Of a stretch of 22,944 nt of DNA, positions 8,621 through 16,229 are shown in pieces. This DNA comes from Erythrobacter donghaensis (GTDB lineage: Bacteria; Pseudomonadota; Alphaproteobacteria; Sphingomonadales; Sphingomonadaceae). The notes beneath the pieces were generated by a model, which saw nothing but the letters and a program-made list of their open reading frames with translations, was not told the DNA's origin and did not search any database. Within the stretch, counting starts at the first letter, position 1, and each line of letters opens with the position of its first letter. The stretch lies in the NCBI RefSeq assembly GCF_001557325.1, contig NZ_LSJS01000308.1, positions 1 through 22,944 of the forward strand, in the 5' to 3' direction. The translations under genes and the position numbers were made by a program.

Positions 8621-8822
8621 TGATCTGCCTTGCCTCAGGACGGCCTAGAAAAGCGTTAATCGGAATACTTAAAACTTGAACCAAGCCGTTCTGATCTCGG
8701 GCCGGCAAACCCTCGCTCATGCTTGCAACTTTGGTTGCAAGGCTGCATTCTCACGGCCTACGACCGCGTTAACGCAAAGCCGTTACAAGCGGCATGCGCA
8801 AGGTCGAACCAGAGGGGATTTC
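8621..8822. promoter_or_regulatory. Divergent control region between the c-di-GMP gene and phaC
   Basis: This 202-bp gap must hold promoters for both directions. An AT-rich patch (8648-8685) is the only such stretch and is the likely core, but I cannot fix -35 and -10 boxes with confidence. A perfect 10-bp palindrome, GCGTTAACGC, lies at 8766-8775. A strong inverted repeat at 8722-8741 is listed separately. A Shine-Dalgarno AGAGGGG (8811-8817) sits 5 nt before the phaC ATG. Confidence 0.5.
8722..8741. promoter_or_regulatory. Perfect 8-bp inverted repeat upstream of phaC, candidate operator
   Basis: Arms CTTGCAAC (8722-8729) and GTTGCAAG (8734-8741) are perfect reverse complements around TTTG. 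They lie 81 bp before the phaC start. PHA-responsive PhaR repressors of alphaproteobacteria bind TGC...GCA-type dyads near phasin and pha genes. That makes a PhaR-like site a reasonable guess, but the exact spacing does not match the published short spacer. It could instead act as an RNA hairpin in the leader. Confidence 0.4.
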
Positions 8823-10520
8823 ATGGCACGCAGCGAAGTGAAGCTCGAGAACGAAGCAGCCCAGTCCACCAACGCCCTGGGCCCCCTGATCGGGGTGGCG
8901 CGCGAGGATTTCGTCAGCGCCGTCGCGCTGCTGCTGCGCGAGACCGCCTCGGACCCCTCGCGCTTCCTGCGCCACAGCACCGCGATGGCGCAGGACATGG
9001 TCAAGATCCTGACCGGCAAGAGCGAGCTTGCTCCCGATCCCAAGGACAAGCGGTTCATGGATCCGGCGTGGCAATACAACCCCTTCTTCCGCGCCGGCGC
9101 GCAATATTACCTCGCGGTCCAGAAGGGGATGAAGAACTGGCTCGAGGAGCTGGAACTCGACGAGCTGGAGCGCAACCGAGCGAACTTCATCGCCAACATC
9201 ATCCTCGATGGCCTTGCGCCGACCAACACGCTGGCGGGCAACCCCACCGCGCAGAAGCAGATCATCAACTCGGGCGGGCTCAGCCTCATCAAGGGGCTCC
9301 AGAACGCCTACAACGACATCGTCCACAACAAGGGGATGGTGAGCCAGGTCGACAAGCGCCCGTTCAAGCTGGGCAAGAACATCGCCACCTCCAAGGGCAA
9401 CGTGGTCTACCGCGACGAGATCATGGAGCTGCTGCAATATGCGCCTACCACGCAGGAAGTCTATGAAATTCCTCAGCTGACGATCCCGCCGCAGATCAAC
9501 AAGATGTACATCAACGACCTCTCGCCGGACAAGTCGGTGATCAAGTGGCAGGTCGACAACGGCATCCAGACCTTCGTCATTTCGTGGCGCAATCCCAGCA
9601 AGGAACAGGGCCACTGGGGCATGGCCGATTACATCGCCGCCTGCGAGAAGGCGCTGGAGGTGGTCTCGGCGATCACCGGATCGAAGAAGGTCAACGTCTC
9701 GGCCGGCTGTTCGGGCGGGCAGACCGCCTCGGTGCTCGCGTCCAAGCTCGCCGCGACGAACAACCCGGTGCTCGGTTCACTGACGCTGATGGTCTGCGTG
9801 CTCCACCCCAAGCCGACCGATATCGAGGCCGGATCGCTGGTCTCCGAGAACGGAATGCAGCTCGCCCGGCAGCGCGCGATGAAGCAGGGCGTGATCAAGG
9901 CCGACGATCTGGCGCGCGGCTTCGCGTGGCTGCGCCCCAATGACCTCATCTGGAACTACGTCATCAACAACTACCTGCTGGGGCAGGATCCGCCGGCCTT
10001 CGACGTGCTGTTCTGGAATGCCGACGCCACCAACCTGTCCTCGAGCCTGATGGGCGACTTCCTCACGCTGTTCGAGACGCTTGCCTTCACGAAGAAGGGC
10101 GAGGTCGAGATGGCGGGGCACAAGGTCGATCTCAGCAAGGTGACCGTGGACCTCTTCATCCTCGGCGGGGTGACCGATCACATCACCCCGTGGAAGGCGA
10201 CCTACCGTTCGACCCAGCTGTTCGGCTCGAAGGACGTGACCTACGTGCTCTCGCAATCGGGCCACATGCAGGCGATCCTCAACCCGCCGGGCAATCCCAA
10301 GGCGAAGTATTTCGTGCAAGCGAAGAAGGGCAAGCTCCCCGCGACCGCCGACGAGTGGCTGCAAGGGACCGAGGAGGTTGCAGGCAGCTGGTGGCCGCTG
10401 TGGATGGAGTGGGTGCAGAAACGCTCAGGCAAGAAGAAGGCGGCGCCCGCCAGCCTCGGCAATGACACCTACAAGCCGCTGGAGGCTGCGCCGGGACTCT
10501 ACGTCGTCGAAGAAGTCTGA
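8823..10520 (+). CDS. phaC: Poly(3-hydroxyalkanoate) synthase, class II-like
   Basis: A 565-aa cytoplasmic enzyme that polymerises (R)-3-hydroxyacyl-CoA into polyester granules. The N-terminus (PLIGVAREDF; SELAPDPKDKRFMDPAW, 67-83) and length match class II synthases rather than shorter class III or IV ones. The catalytic triad is visible: C296 in the lipase-like box (AGCSGG, 294-299), D452 (TDHITPW) and H481 (SGHMQAILNPP). The box departs from G-x-C-x-G-G because the first glycine is alanine (A294). I chose ATG 8823 because AGAGGGG precedes it by 5 nt and the protein then begins like its family. The frame extends upstream to 8676 but lacks family similarity there. phaZ follows after 132 bp. 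Substrate chain length cannot be read from sequence alone. Confidence 0.95.
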   Translation: MARSEVKLENEAAQSTNALGPLIGVAREDFVSAVALLLRETASDPSRFLRHSTAMAQDMVKILTGKSELAPDPKDKRFMDPAWQYNPFFRAGAQYYLAVQKGMKNWLEELELDELERNRANFIANIILDGLAPTNTLAGNPTAQKQIINSGGLSLIKGLQNAYNDIVHNKGMVSQVDKRPFKLGKNIATSKGNVVYRDEIMELLQYAPTTQEVYEIPQLTIPPQINKMYINDLSPDKSVIKWQVDNGIQTFVISWRNPSKEQGHWGMADYIAACEKALEVVSAITGSKKVNVSAGCSGGQTASVLASKLAATNNPVLGSLTLMVCVLHPKPTDIEAGSLVSENGMQLARQRAMKQGVIKADDLARGFAWLRPNDLIWNYVINNYLLGQDPPAFDVLFWNADATNLSSSLMGDFLTLFETLAFTKKGEVEMAGHKVDLSKVTVDLFILGGVTDHITPWKATYRSTQLFGSKDVTYVLSQSGHMQAILNPPGNPKAKYFVQAKKGKLPATADEWLQGTEEVAGSWWPLWMEWVQKRSGKKKAAPASLGNDTYKPLEAAPGLYVVEEV

Positions 10521-10577
10521 TACAGGGCTTCCCGCGCCAGGGGCGATCCGCGAGCCGGAACGATGGCGCAAAGTTTG

Positions 10578-10631
10578 TGGGCGCGCGCGCTAAGGGATCG
10601 GCGTGCGCGCCCAACCCGCCTCTCTTGCGGG
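10578..10631 (+). promoter_or_regulatory. Tandem GC-rich stem-loops between phaC and phaZ
   Basis: The first stem pairs 10578-10590 with 10601-10613. It has 13 base pairs including one G-U in RNA, with a 10-nt loop. A second small stem follows at once: CCCGC (10615-10619) with GCGGG (10627-10631). No T run follows, so this is not a classic terminator. It could stabilise phaC mRNA, attenuate read-through, or shield the phaZ ribosome binding site, which starts about 8 nt later. Confidence 0.55.
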
Positions 10632-10652
10632 GGCTTGAAAGGACGTGACTAC

Positions 10653-11522
10653 GTGACCAATCCCATGGACGACGCGGTCGTCTCGATGGAGCAAGTGGGC
10701 GGCCGGACGCTACGGACTGCTGCCTGGCGGCTCGATATGCCCTCCGACCATCTGCCGATCCTGTTCTTCAACGGCATCGGTGCGAACATCGAGGCGGTGG
10801 CGCCGCTCGCCGCCGCCCTGCCCGAGCGCGGCTTCATCATGTTCGACATGCCGGGGACGGGCGAATCGCCCGATCCGCTGGTGCCCTACAACCCCTTCAC
10901 CATGAGCTGGACGGCCTCGCAGCTGCTGTCGAAACACGGGCTCGATCAGGTCGACGTGATGGGCGTGTCGTGGGGCGGAGCGATGGCGCAGCACTTCGCG
11001 CTCCAGCACCCGGGGCTGACCCGCCGCCTGACGCTGATCGCGACCACGCCGGGAATGCTGATGGTGCCGGGCAACCCCGCCGCCTTCACCAAGATGGCCG
11101 ATCCGCGCCGCTACATCGACCCCGAGTTCATGAACGAGCACTTCGCCACGCTCTACGGCGGCGTCGACAAGGACGGGGCCGCGCACCAGAAGGACAGCCA
11201 TATCGGCCGCCTCAAGCCGCCCTCCCCGCGCGGCTACCTTTACCAGCTGGTGTGCATGCTCGGCTGGACCAGCCTGCCCGCGCTGCCCTTCATGAAGAAG
11301 GAAACGCTGATCATGATGGGCGAGGACGACCAGATCGTCCCCGTGATCAACGGCAAGATCCTGAAGGCGATGATCCCGCATTCCCGGCTCGAAACCTTTG
11401 AGGGCGGCGGGCACCTGTTCCTGCTGACCCATGCCGACGAAAGCGTGGCAGTCATCCGCGATTTCCTCGACATGGCGGATACGCCGCGCGAAGCCAAGCG
11501 CGAGGCAAAGCGCGCGGCCTGA
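10653..11522 (+). CDS. phaZ: PhaZ-type intracellular PHA depolymerase (alpha/beta hydrolase)
   Basis: A 289-aa alpha/beta hydrolase closely resembling the intracellular medium-chain PHA depolymerase PhaZ of pseudomonads (about 283 aa). I recognise these segments from memory: FFNGIGANIE (38-47), GVSWGGAMAQ (104-113), MVPGNPAAF then ADPRRYI (137-155), and GGGHLFLLTHADE near the end. The nucleophile is S106, with D225 or D226 (GEDDQ) and H254 completing the triad. There is no signal peptide, fitting an enzyme of intracellular granules. I chose GTG 10653 because AAAGGA lies 9 nt upstream. ATG 10665 is an alternative four codons later. The adjacency phaC-phaZ mirrors pseudomonad pha loci, although the second synthase found there is absent. 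The C-terminus is a short Lys/Arg/Ala tail. A general esterase role cannot be excluded. Confidence 0.85.
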   Translation: MTNPMDDAVVSMEQVGGRTLRTAAWRLDMPSDHLPILFFNGIGANIEAVAPLAAALPERGFIMFDMPGTGESPDPLVPYNPFTMSWTASQLLSKHGLDQVDVMGVSWGGAMAQHFALQHPGLTRRLTLIATTPGMLMVPGNPAAFTKMADPRRYIDPEFMNEHFATLYGGVDKDGAAHQKDSHIGRLKPPSPRGYLYQLVCMLGWTSLPALPFMKKETLIMMGEDDQIVPVINGKILKAMIPHSRLETFEGGGHLFLLTHADESVAVIRDFLDMADTPREAKREAKRAA

Positions 11523-11585
11523 GGCTGCGGCTGGACACCTCGCGCGGATTGCGACATCCTCGCCCGCAAAACGGGAGAGAGAGAC

Positions 11586-13352
11586 ATGGCGCAATACGAT
11601 CTCATCATCCGCGGCGGCACGATCGTCGACGGGACGGGAGCCCCCGCTTTCACCGGCGATGTCGCTGTTAAGGACGGGCTGATCGCGGCGGTGGGGCGAG
11701 TGACCGGCAGCGCACACGAGGAAATCGACGCCGCCGGCAAGATCGTCGCCCCCGGCTTCGTCGACATCCACACCCATTATGACGGGCAGGCCACCTGGGA
11801 TCAGGAAATGGCCCCCTCGAGCTGGCACGGGGTCACCACGGTCGTGATGGGCAATTGCGGCGTCGGCTTCGCGCCCGCGCGCCCTGACCGTCACGAATGG
11901 CTCATCAGCCTGATGGAGGGGGTCGAGGACATTCCCGGCACGGCGCTCGCCGAGGGCATGACGTGGGATTGGGAGACATTTCCGGAGTATCTCGACGCCT
12001 TGGAGAAACTGCCGAGGACGGTCGATATCGGCACCCACGTCCCTCACGGCGCTGTGCGCGCCTATGTGCTGGGGGACCGCGAACAGCCCGGAGCCGTGCC
12101 CACGCCCGAGGACATCGCCGAAATGAGCCGCATCGTCGAGGAAGGCGTGCGCGCCGGGGCGCTGGGCTTCTCGACCTCGCGAACGGTGCTCCACAAATCT
12201 GTTGACGGCGAGCTCGTCCCCGGCACCACCGCCACGGCCGAAGAGCTGATCGCGATCGGCAAGGCGATGGGCCGCGCCAAGGCGGCGGGCGGCTATGCCG
12301 TGTTCGAGATGGCGAGCGACTTGAAGCGCGAGTGGAACGAATTTGCCTGGATGGGCCAGCTCAGCCGCGAGGCCGGCATCCCCGTCACCTTCGCCGCGCT
12401 GCAATCCATCGCCAAGGAACTCCCGCTCGACGAACAGATCGCTGAGATGCGCGCCCAGAACGACAATGGCGCGAACATCGTCGCCCAGATCGCGCTGCGC
12501 GGGAACGGGATCATCATGGCCTGGCAGGGCACCGTCCACCCCTTCCGCTTCCGCCCGAGCTGGATAGCGATCGCCGACCTTTCGTGGGAGGAACAGAAGG
12601 CCCGGCTGCTCGATCCAGCCTTCAAGGCGAAGCTGCTCGCCGAGCCCAATGACTACACGGACGCCCCCAAGGACATCGGCGGGGTGGTGATGGCGATCAG
12701 CATGGGCTGGGCCCTGCAATACGAGATGGACCCCGATTTCGACTACGAACCCGCCGCCGACGCCAGCATCAACGCCCGCGCTGCGGCGGCCGGTGTCGCG
12801 CCTCAGGAATATGCCTATGACCTGCTGTGCGAGGGCGATGGCACGGGGTTCATCTACCTGCCGATCCTCAACTACGCCGACGGGAACCTCGATTTCCTGC
12901 ACCCGCTCCAGCATGCCGAGGACACGGTGAACTCGCTGTCGGACGGCGGCGCGCATTGCGGGACGATATGCGATGCGGCCTCGCCCACATTCATGCTCGA
13001 ACACTGGGTGAAGAGCCGCAAGCGGGGGGCGACGATCACGCTCGAGCAGGCGATCAAGCGCCAGTGCCGCGATACCGCGCGGCTCTACGGGCTGGAGGAT
13101 CGCGGGGTGATCGCGCCGGGCTATCTCGCCGACCTCAACGTGATCGACATGGACAGGCTGAAGCTCGGCAAGCCGTGGCTCGCCTTCGACCTTCCGGCAG
13201 GCGGCAAGCGGCTGCTGCAGAAGGCCGAGGGCTACGTCGCCACGATCAAGAGCGGCGTCGTCACCTTCCGCGATGGGCGGTGGACGGGCGAGACCCCAGG
13301 CGGCCTGATCCGCGGGCCGCAGCGGGTTGAGCTGGCCGAAGCGGCGGAGTAG
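11586..13352 (+). CDS. N-acyl-D-amino-acid deacylase-like amidohydrolase
   Basis: A 588-aa metal-dependent amidohydrolase of the D-aminoacylase type. Members hydrolyse N-acyl-D-amino acids or related amides. An N-terminal beta-sandwich part (LIIRGGTIVDGTG) leads to GFVDIHTHYDGQ with metal ligands H62 and H64. C91 in GNCGVG follows and corresponds to the metal-bridging cysteine of D-aminoacylases. SDGGAH (452-457) supplies the late catalytic aspartate D453. The C-terminal return of the sandwich is marked by PGYLADLNVID. It is longer than typical D-aminoacylase (about 480-500 aa), with extra sequence in the middle (about 330-410). There is no signal peptide. GGGAG lies 8 nt before ATG. It starts 63 bp after phaZ, so co-transcription is likely, but a role in PHA metabolism is not evident. 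The exact substrate is unknown. Confidence 0.9.
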   Translation: MAQYDLIIRGGTIVDGTGAPAFTGDVAVKDGLIAAVGRVTGSAHEEIDAAGKIVAPGFVDIHTHYDGQATWDQEMAPSSWHGVTTVVMGNCGVGFAPARPDRHEWLISLMEGVEDIPGTALAEGMTWDWETFPEYLDALEKLPRTVDIGTHVPHGAVRAYVLGDREQPGAVPTPEDIAEMSRIVEEGVRAGALGFSTSRTVLHKSVDGELVPGTTATAEELIAIGKAMGRAKAAGGYAVFEMASDLKREWNEFAWMGQLSREAGIPVTFAALQSIAKELPLDEQIAEMRAQNDNGANIVAQIALRGNGIIMAWQGTVHPFRFRPSWIAIADLSWEEQKARLLDPAFKAKLLAEPNDYTDAPKDIGGVVMAISMGWALQYEMDPDFDYEPAADASINARAAAAGVAPQEYAYDLLCEGDGTGFIYLPILNYADGNLDFLHPLQHAEDTVNSLSDGGAHCGTICDAASPTFMLEHWVKSRKRGATITLEQAIKRQCRDTARLYGLEDRGVIAPGYLADLNVIDMDRLKLGKPWLAFDLPAGGKRLLQKAEGYVATIKSGVVTFRDGRWTGETPGGLIRGPQRVELAEAAE

Positions 13353-13358
13353 GCACCC

Positions 13359-13760
13359 TCAGCCCGCGGCCACCTCGACCCTGCGCGCCGGGGTGTGATC
13401 GTAGATCGTGCCGCAATAGAGCAGCGGGGCCTTCAATGTGCGGGCCAGCGCGAAGCTCATCGCCTGCGCCAAGGTCAACCCACCCGGCATCGCGCCGTTG
13501 CCATAGCGCTGCCAGGCATTGGCGCATGCCGCAGCGGCCTTCTTGCTGAAGCGCTGGAGCTCGATCCCAGCCTCGGCGACGTAGGCGTTGTAGACTGCGC
13601 GCGCCTGCGGCCCGAGGGCCTGCTCGAGCCCCTCCACCGTCTCGCCCTGCGCCAATCCGGCGAGAATGGCAGGCTGGGCCCGGATCGCGGCGTCATAGGC
13701 CTCCCACCCCGGTTGACGGAGCAGCACGCACAACATGGCCGAGGTGTCGACGACGATCAT
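13359..13760 (-). CDS. PIN-like VapC-family protein with lost acidic residues
   Basis: A 133-aa protein with the VapC layout: MIVVDTSAM at the start (D5), E40 in LAQGE, then RYGNG...LTLAQAMSFALA and a final strand LLYCGTIYDHT. Compared with the family pattern (GDCFAYALA, then KGDDF), the third acidic residue is Q99 and the fourth position is T118, with D121 displaced. Two of four metal ligands therefore seem lost, so ribonuclease activity is doubtful. No antitoxin gene is adjacent. The upstream gene, 64 bp away, encodes DUF2855. It ends 6 bp from the stop of the convergent amidohydrolase gene. Base composition matches the host, unlike the left-end PIN gene. It may be a resident domesticated or decaying toxin. 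Confidence 0.75.
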   Translation of the reverse strand: MIVVDTSAMLCVLLRQPGWEAYDAAIRAQPAILAGLAQGETVEGLEQALGPQARAVYNAYVAEAGIELQRFSKKAAAACANAWQRYGNGAMPGGLTLAQAMSFALARTLKAPLLYCGTIYDHTPARRVEVAAG

Positions 13761-13824
13761 CGTCGCAATTCTGGCAGGCAGGCGTTAAGACCGGTTTATC
13801 GCAGGCGCGAACGGCCCTCGCCCC

Positions 13825-14907
13825 TCAAGGCTCGATCACGATCCCCTTGGCCGGGTCGATCTGCCCTGCGACCATGGCGGTGAACACCGCGCGCGCGGCT
13901 TCGAGCCCCGCGTGGCGTTCGATGGCAATGGTGCCCTCCGCGGCCTCGAGGAATTCGCGCCACGCCGCGGCGACCAGCTTGCCGCCCTCCTCAGGCCCAT
14001 GCGCCTTGAAGAAGGCGACCGCGTGGTCGGGGGCGAAGAACAGCTGCGGCTTGGGGCCGGGGAGCGGCTCGTTCTTGCCGAACACCGAACGCGCCTCGAT
14101 ATGGGTCGCGCCGACCAGCACCGATTGGGTCAGCGCCTCGCCGAAGTGGTGGTGGATGCGCGCCAGCAGCTCGGCATTCCCGGCGAAATCCACGCTCACG
14201 CTGCGCAAGCTGGCGACGCGTTCGAGATCATCATAGGCGACGACCTCGTCGTAGAGCCCGCTCGCATCGACAAAGGCGACGTTGCCCTTCGAGGTCAGCC
14301 CGATGCGCCGGATTCCCGGCGAGGATTGCCGCGCGACGCTGGCGAGGCCCATCGCGGTCTTGGAGGAGGCGCTGGTGACCACCAGCTGTTCCGCCCCGAA
14401 CCAGCCTTCGCCCCGCAGGAAGTACTCGATCAGGAAGCCGGTGCGGAACAGCGGGCCGAAGATCATCCGCTCCGCCTCGCGCGCCGGATCGTGTTCGGGG
14501 TCGGCCGCAAGCCGCATGTAGCTGTTGTAGACCGGGCTCATCGGCTGGCGATGCGCGGCCATGTCCATGAAGCCGCTCGGCGAAACCCGCCCGGGCAGCA
14601 CATCCAGGTGGCTCGCCATCGGCAGGTAGCCATAGACCCGCTCGCCCACCGCGATTTCGGGATGGCGGCTCTCGATCACCCGCGCATGGCCCCACATCGG
14701 CACGATGCCGAGGCCCTCAGGGGCGGGGAAGAAGTCCCAATATTTGAACCCGTCGCCAACCACCGCATAGGTGACATTGTTGGCGGTGACCGAGAAGCTC
14801 TCGATCGCGAGCCGCACCTCGCCATCGCCGAGCGAGGCGAGCGGCACCTCGGCGAGCACCGCATCGGTCAGCGCTGCCTTGCGAACGTGAACTTCGGTGG
14901 CGTTCAT
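13825..14907 (-). CDS. DUF2855 family protein (medium-chain reductase-like)
   Basis: A 360-aa cytoplasmic protein I recognise as DUF2855. It is distantly related in layout to medium-chain dehydrogenase/reductases: an N-terminal GroES-like part (VRLAIESFSVTANNVTYAVVG; MWGHARVIES) and a central part resembling a nucleotide-binding domain (QLVVTSASSKTAMGLA, about 172-187). The usual GxGxxG is replaced by SASSKTA, so cofactor use is uncertain. No zinc ligands are evident. Function is unknown; in one view these proteins act on CoA or lipid intermediates, but I see no proof here. A strong AGGGAGGGGAG precedes the ATG. It starts 29 bp after dnaN on the same strand, so it is probably transcribed with dnaN, and the degenerate PIN gene follows. 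Confidence 0.85.
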   Translation of the reverse strand: MNATEVHVRKAALTDAVLAEVPLASLGDGEVRLAIESFSVTANNVTYAVVGDGFKYWDFFPAPEGLGIVPMWGHARVIESRHPEIAVGERVYGYLPMASHLDVLPGRVSPSGFMDMAAHRQPMSPVYNSYMRLAADPEHDPAREAERMIFGPLFRTGFLIEYFLRGEGWFGAEQLVVTSASSKTAMGLASVARQSSPGIRRIGLTSKGNVAFVDASGLYDEVVAYDDLERVASLRSVSVDFAGNAELLARIHHHFGEALTQSVLVGATHIEARSVFGKNEPLPGPKPQLFFAPDHAVAFFKAHGPEEGGKLVAAAWREFLEAAEGTIAIERHAGLEAARAVFTAMVAGQIDPAKGIVIEP

Positions 14908-14936
14908 CGCCTCTCCCCTCCCTCAAGCGGCGGGGA

Positions 14937-16064
14937 TCACACCCGCATCGGCATCAGCACATAGAGCGCGCGGGCCTTCTCGCTCTCGCGGATCAGCGTC
15001 GGCGCGCCGGCGTCGGCGAGGTGGAGTTCCACCGTGTCGCTGTCGATCTGGCCGAGGATGTCCTTGAGATAATTGGCGTTGAACCCGATCTCGAGCCCTT
15101 CGGCCTTGTAGTCGGCTGCCAGCTCTTCAGCCGCGGTGCCGTTGTCGGGCGAGGTGACCGAGAGCGTCACGCGGTCATTGTCGAGCCCGATCTTGACCGC
15201 GCGGGTCTTCTCGGTGGCGATGGTCGCGACGCGGTCGACGCCCGAATAGAACAGCTTGGGATCGACCTTCAGCAGCTTGTCGTTCGCGGTCGGGATCACG
15301 CGGCTGTAATCGGGGAAGGTGCCGTCGATCAGCTTGGAGGTGAGCACCACGCCCCCTTCCCCGCCGAGCGTGAAGCGGATCTTGCTCGCCGACAGGTCGA
15401 TCAGCACGTTGCCGTCCAATGCCTCTTCGAGCAGCTTGCGCAACTCGCCCACGGCCTTTCTCGGCACGATCACGTCGGGCATCCCGGCAGCACCTTCGGG
15501 GCGCGGCAGGGTGAAGCGCGCGAGGCGGTGGCCGTCGGTGGCGGCGGCCTTCAGGAGCGGCTCGTCCTCGTCGGTGACGTGGAGGAAGATGCCGTTGAGG
15601 TAGTAGCGCGTCTCTTCGGTCGAAATCGCGAAGCGGGTGCGGTCGATCAGCTCGGCGAGCATCCGCGCGGGGATCTCGAAGCTGGTCGGCAGGTCGCCCT
15701 CGACGATCACCGGGAAGTCGTCGCGCGGCAAGGTCGGCAGCTTGAAGTTCGAGCGGCCCGCCTTGACCTCGAGCCGGTTCTCGCTGGTGGTGAGGCTCAC
15801 CTGGCTCCCCTCGGGCAGCTTGCGCGCGATGTCGAACAGCAGGTGCGCCGAGACGGTGATCGCGCCGGGCTGATCGACCGAGGAGGCACTCATTGTCTCG
15901 ACCACCTGCAGGTCAAGGTCGGTCGCCATCACCCGCACAGAGCCGCCCACGTCAGCGTCGATCAGGACGTTGGAAAGGATGGGGATGGTGTTGCGGCGCT
16001 CCACCACGGATTGAACATGGGAAAGGCACCGCAGCAGCGTCGCGCGTTCGATCGTGGCCTTCAT
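14937..16064 (-). CDS. dnaN: DNA polymerase III beta subunit (sliding clamp)
   Basis: A 375-aa clamp of normal length. Two copies form a ring that tethers DNA polymerase III and other replication and repair proteins to DNA. Family landmarks are clear: MKATIERATLLRCLSHVQSV at the start, IPILSNVLI (27-35), the TDGHRLA segment of the middle domain, FPDYSRVIP, and the terminal YVLMPMRV that lines the partner-binding pocket. All three clamp repeats are present. It is not next to dnaA or recF in this window; a separate dnaN locus is seen in many alphaproteobacteria. A divergent or read-through gene is absent upstream, since fabG ends 165 bp away behind a hairpin, so dnaN probably has its own promoter. 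Downstream is DUF2855. Confidence 0.98.
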   Translation of the reverse strand: MKATIERATLLRCLSHVQSVVERRNTIPILSNVLIDADVGGSVRVMATDLDLQVVETMSASSVDQPGAITVSAHLLFDIARKLPEGSQVSLTTSENRLEVKAGRSNFKLPTLPRDDFPVIVEGDLPTSFEIPARMLAELIDRTRFAISTEETRYYLNGIFLHVTDEDEPLLKAAATDGHRLARFTLPRPEGAAGMPDVIVPRKAVGELRKLLEEALDGNVLIDLSASKIRFTLGGEGGVVLTSKLIDGTFPDYSRVIPTANDKLLKVDPKLFYSGVDRVATIATEKTRAVKIGLDNDRVTLSVTSPDNGTAAEELAADYKAEGLEIGFNANYLKDILGQIDSDTVELHLADAGAPTLIRESEKARALYVLMPMRV

Positions 16065-16137
16065 CGCTTGTCCCTATCGGTCCTGATTGTTGCGTGAGGG
16101 GAGAGGAATCGCCCCCAAGCGCCGGAAAGTTCCCGAA

Positions 16138-16165
16138 ACCTTAGCGCAGGCGAGCATACGGGCAA
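16138..16165 (-). promoter_or_regulatory. Tentative dnaN promoter
   Basis: Read on the minus strand, TTGCCC (16160-16165) and TAAGGT (16138-16143) are separated by 16 bp, about 75 bp before the dnaN start. The match to a sigma-70 promoter is modest. The position, between the fabG hairpin and dnaN, is sensible. Confidence 0.3.
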
Positions 16166-16202
16166 GTTGGCGGGATTGCGAGGGGCGACTCCGTTGGGGA
16201 TA

Positions 16203-16221
16203 AGGGGGCCACGGGCCCCCT
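16203..16221 (-). terminator. Perfect GC hairpin after fabG, probable terminator
   Basis: AGGGGGCC (16203-16210) and GGCCCCCT (16214-16221) form a perfect 8-bp stem around a 3-nt loop, 8 nt beyond the fabG stop on the minus strand. The bases after it read TTATCCCC, a poor T run. It is a strong hairpin but an imperfect intrinsic terminator. Confidence 0.6.
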
Positions 16222-16229
16222 CGCGGACC

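Noticed and set aside
5951..8623. 890-codon plus-strand open frame opposite the membrane c-di-GMP gene, and a similar 706-codon one at 3713-5833
   Set aside because: Both are antisense shadows of clearly conserved multi-domain proteins and contain no recognisable domain.
8662..8690. GGAAT followed by CGTT upstream of phaC, as in EcfG stress promoters
   Set aside because: The spacer is 20 bp, whereas EcfG promoters need about 16-17 bp, and the first box is imperfect.
10710..13004. 764-codon minus-strand open frame opposite phaZ and the amidohydrolase
   Set aside because: It is an antisense shadow of two well-supported genes, with no family signature.
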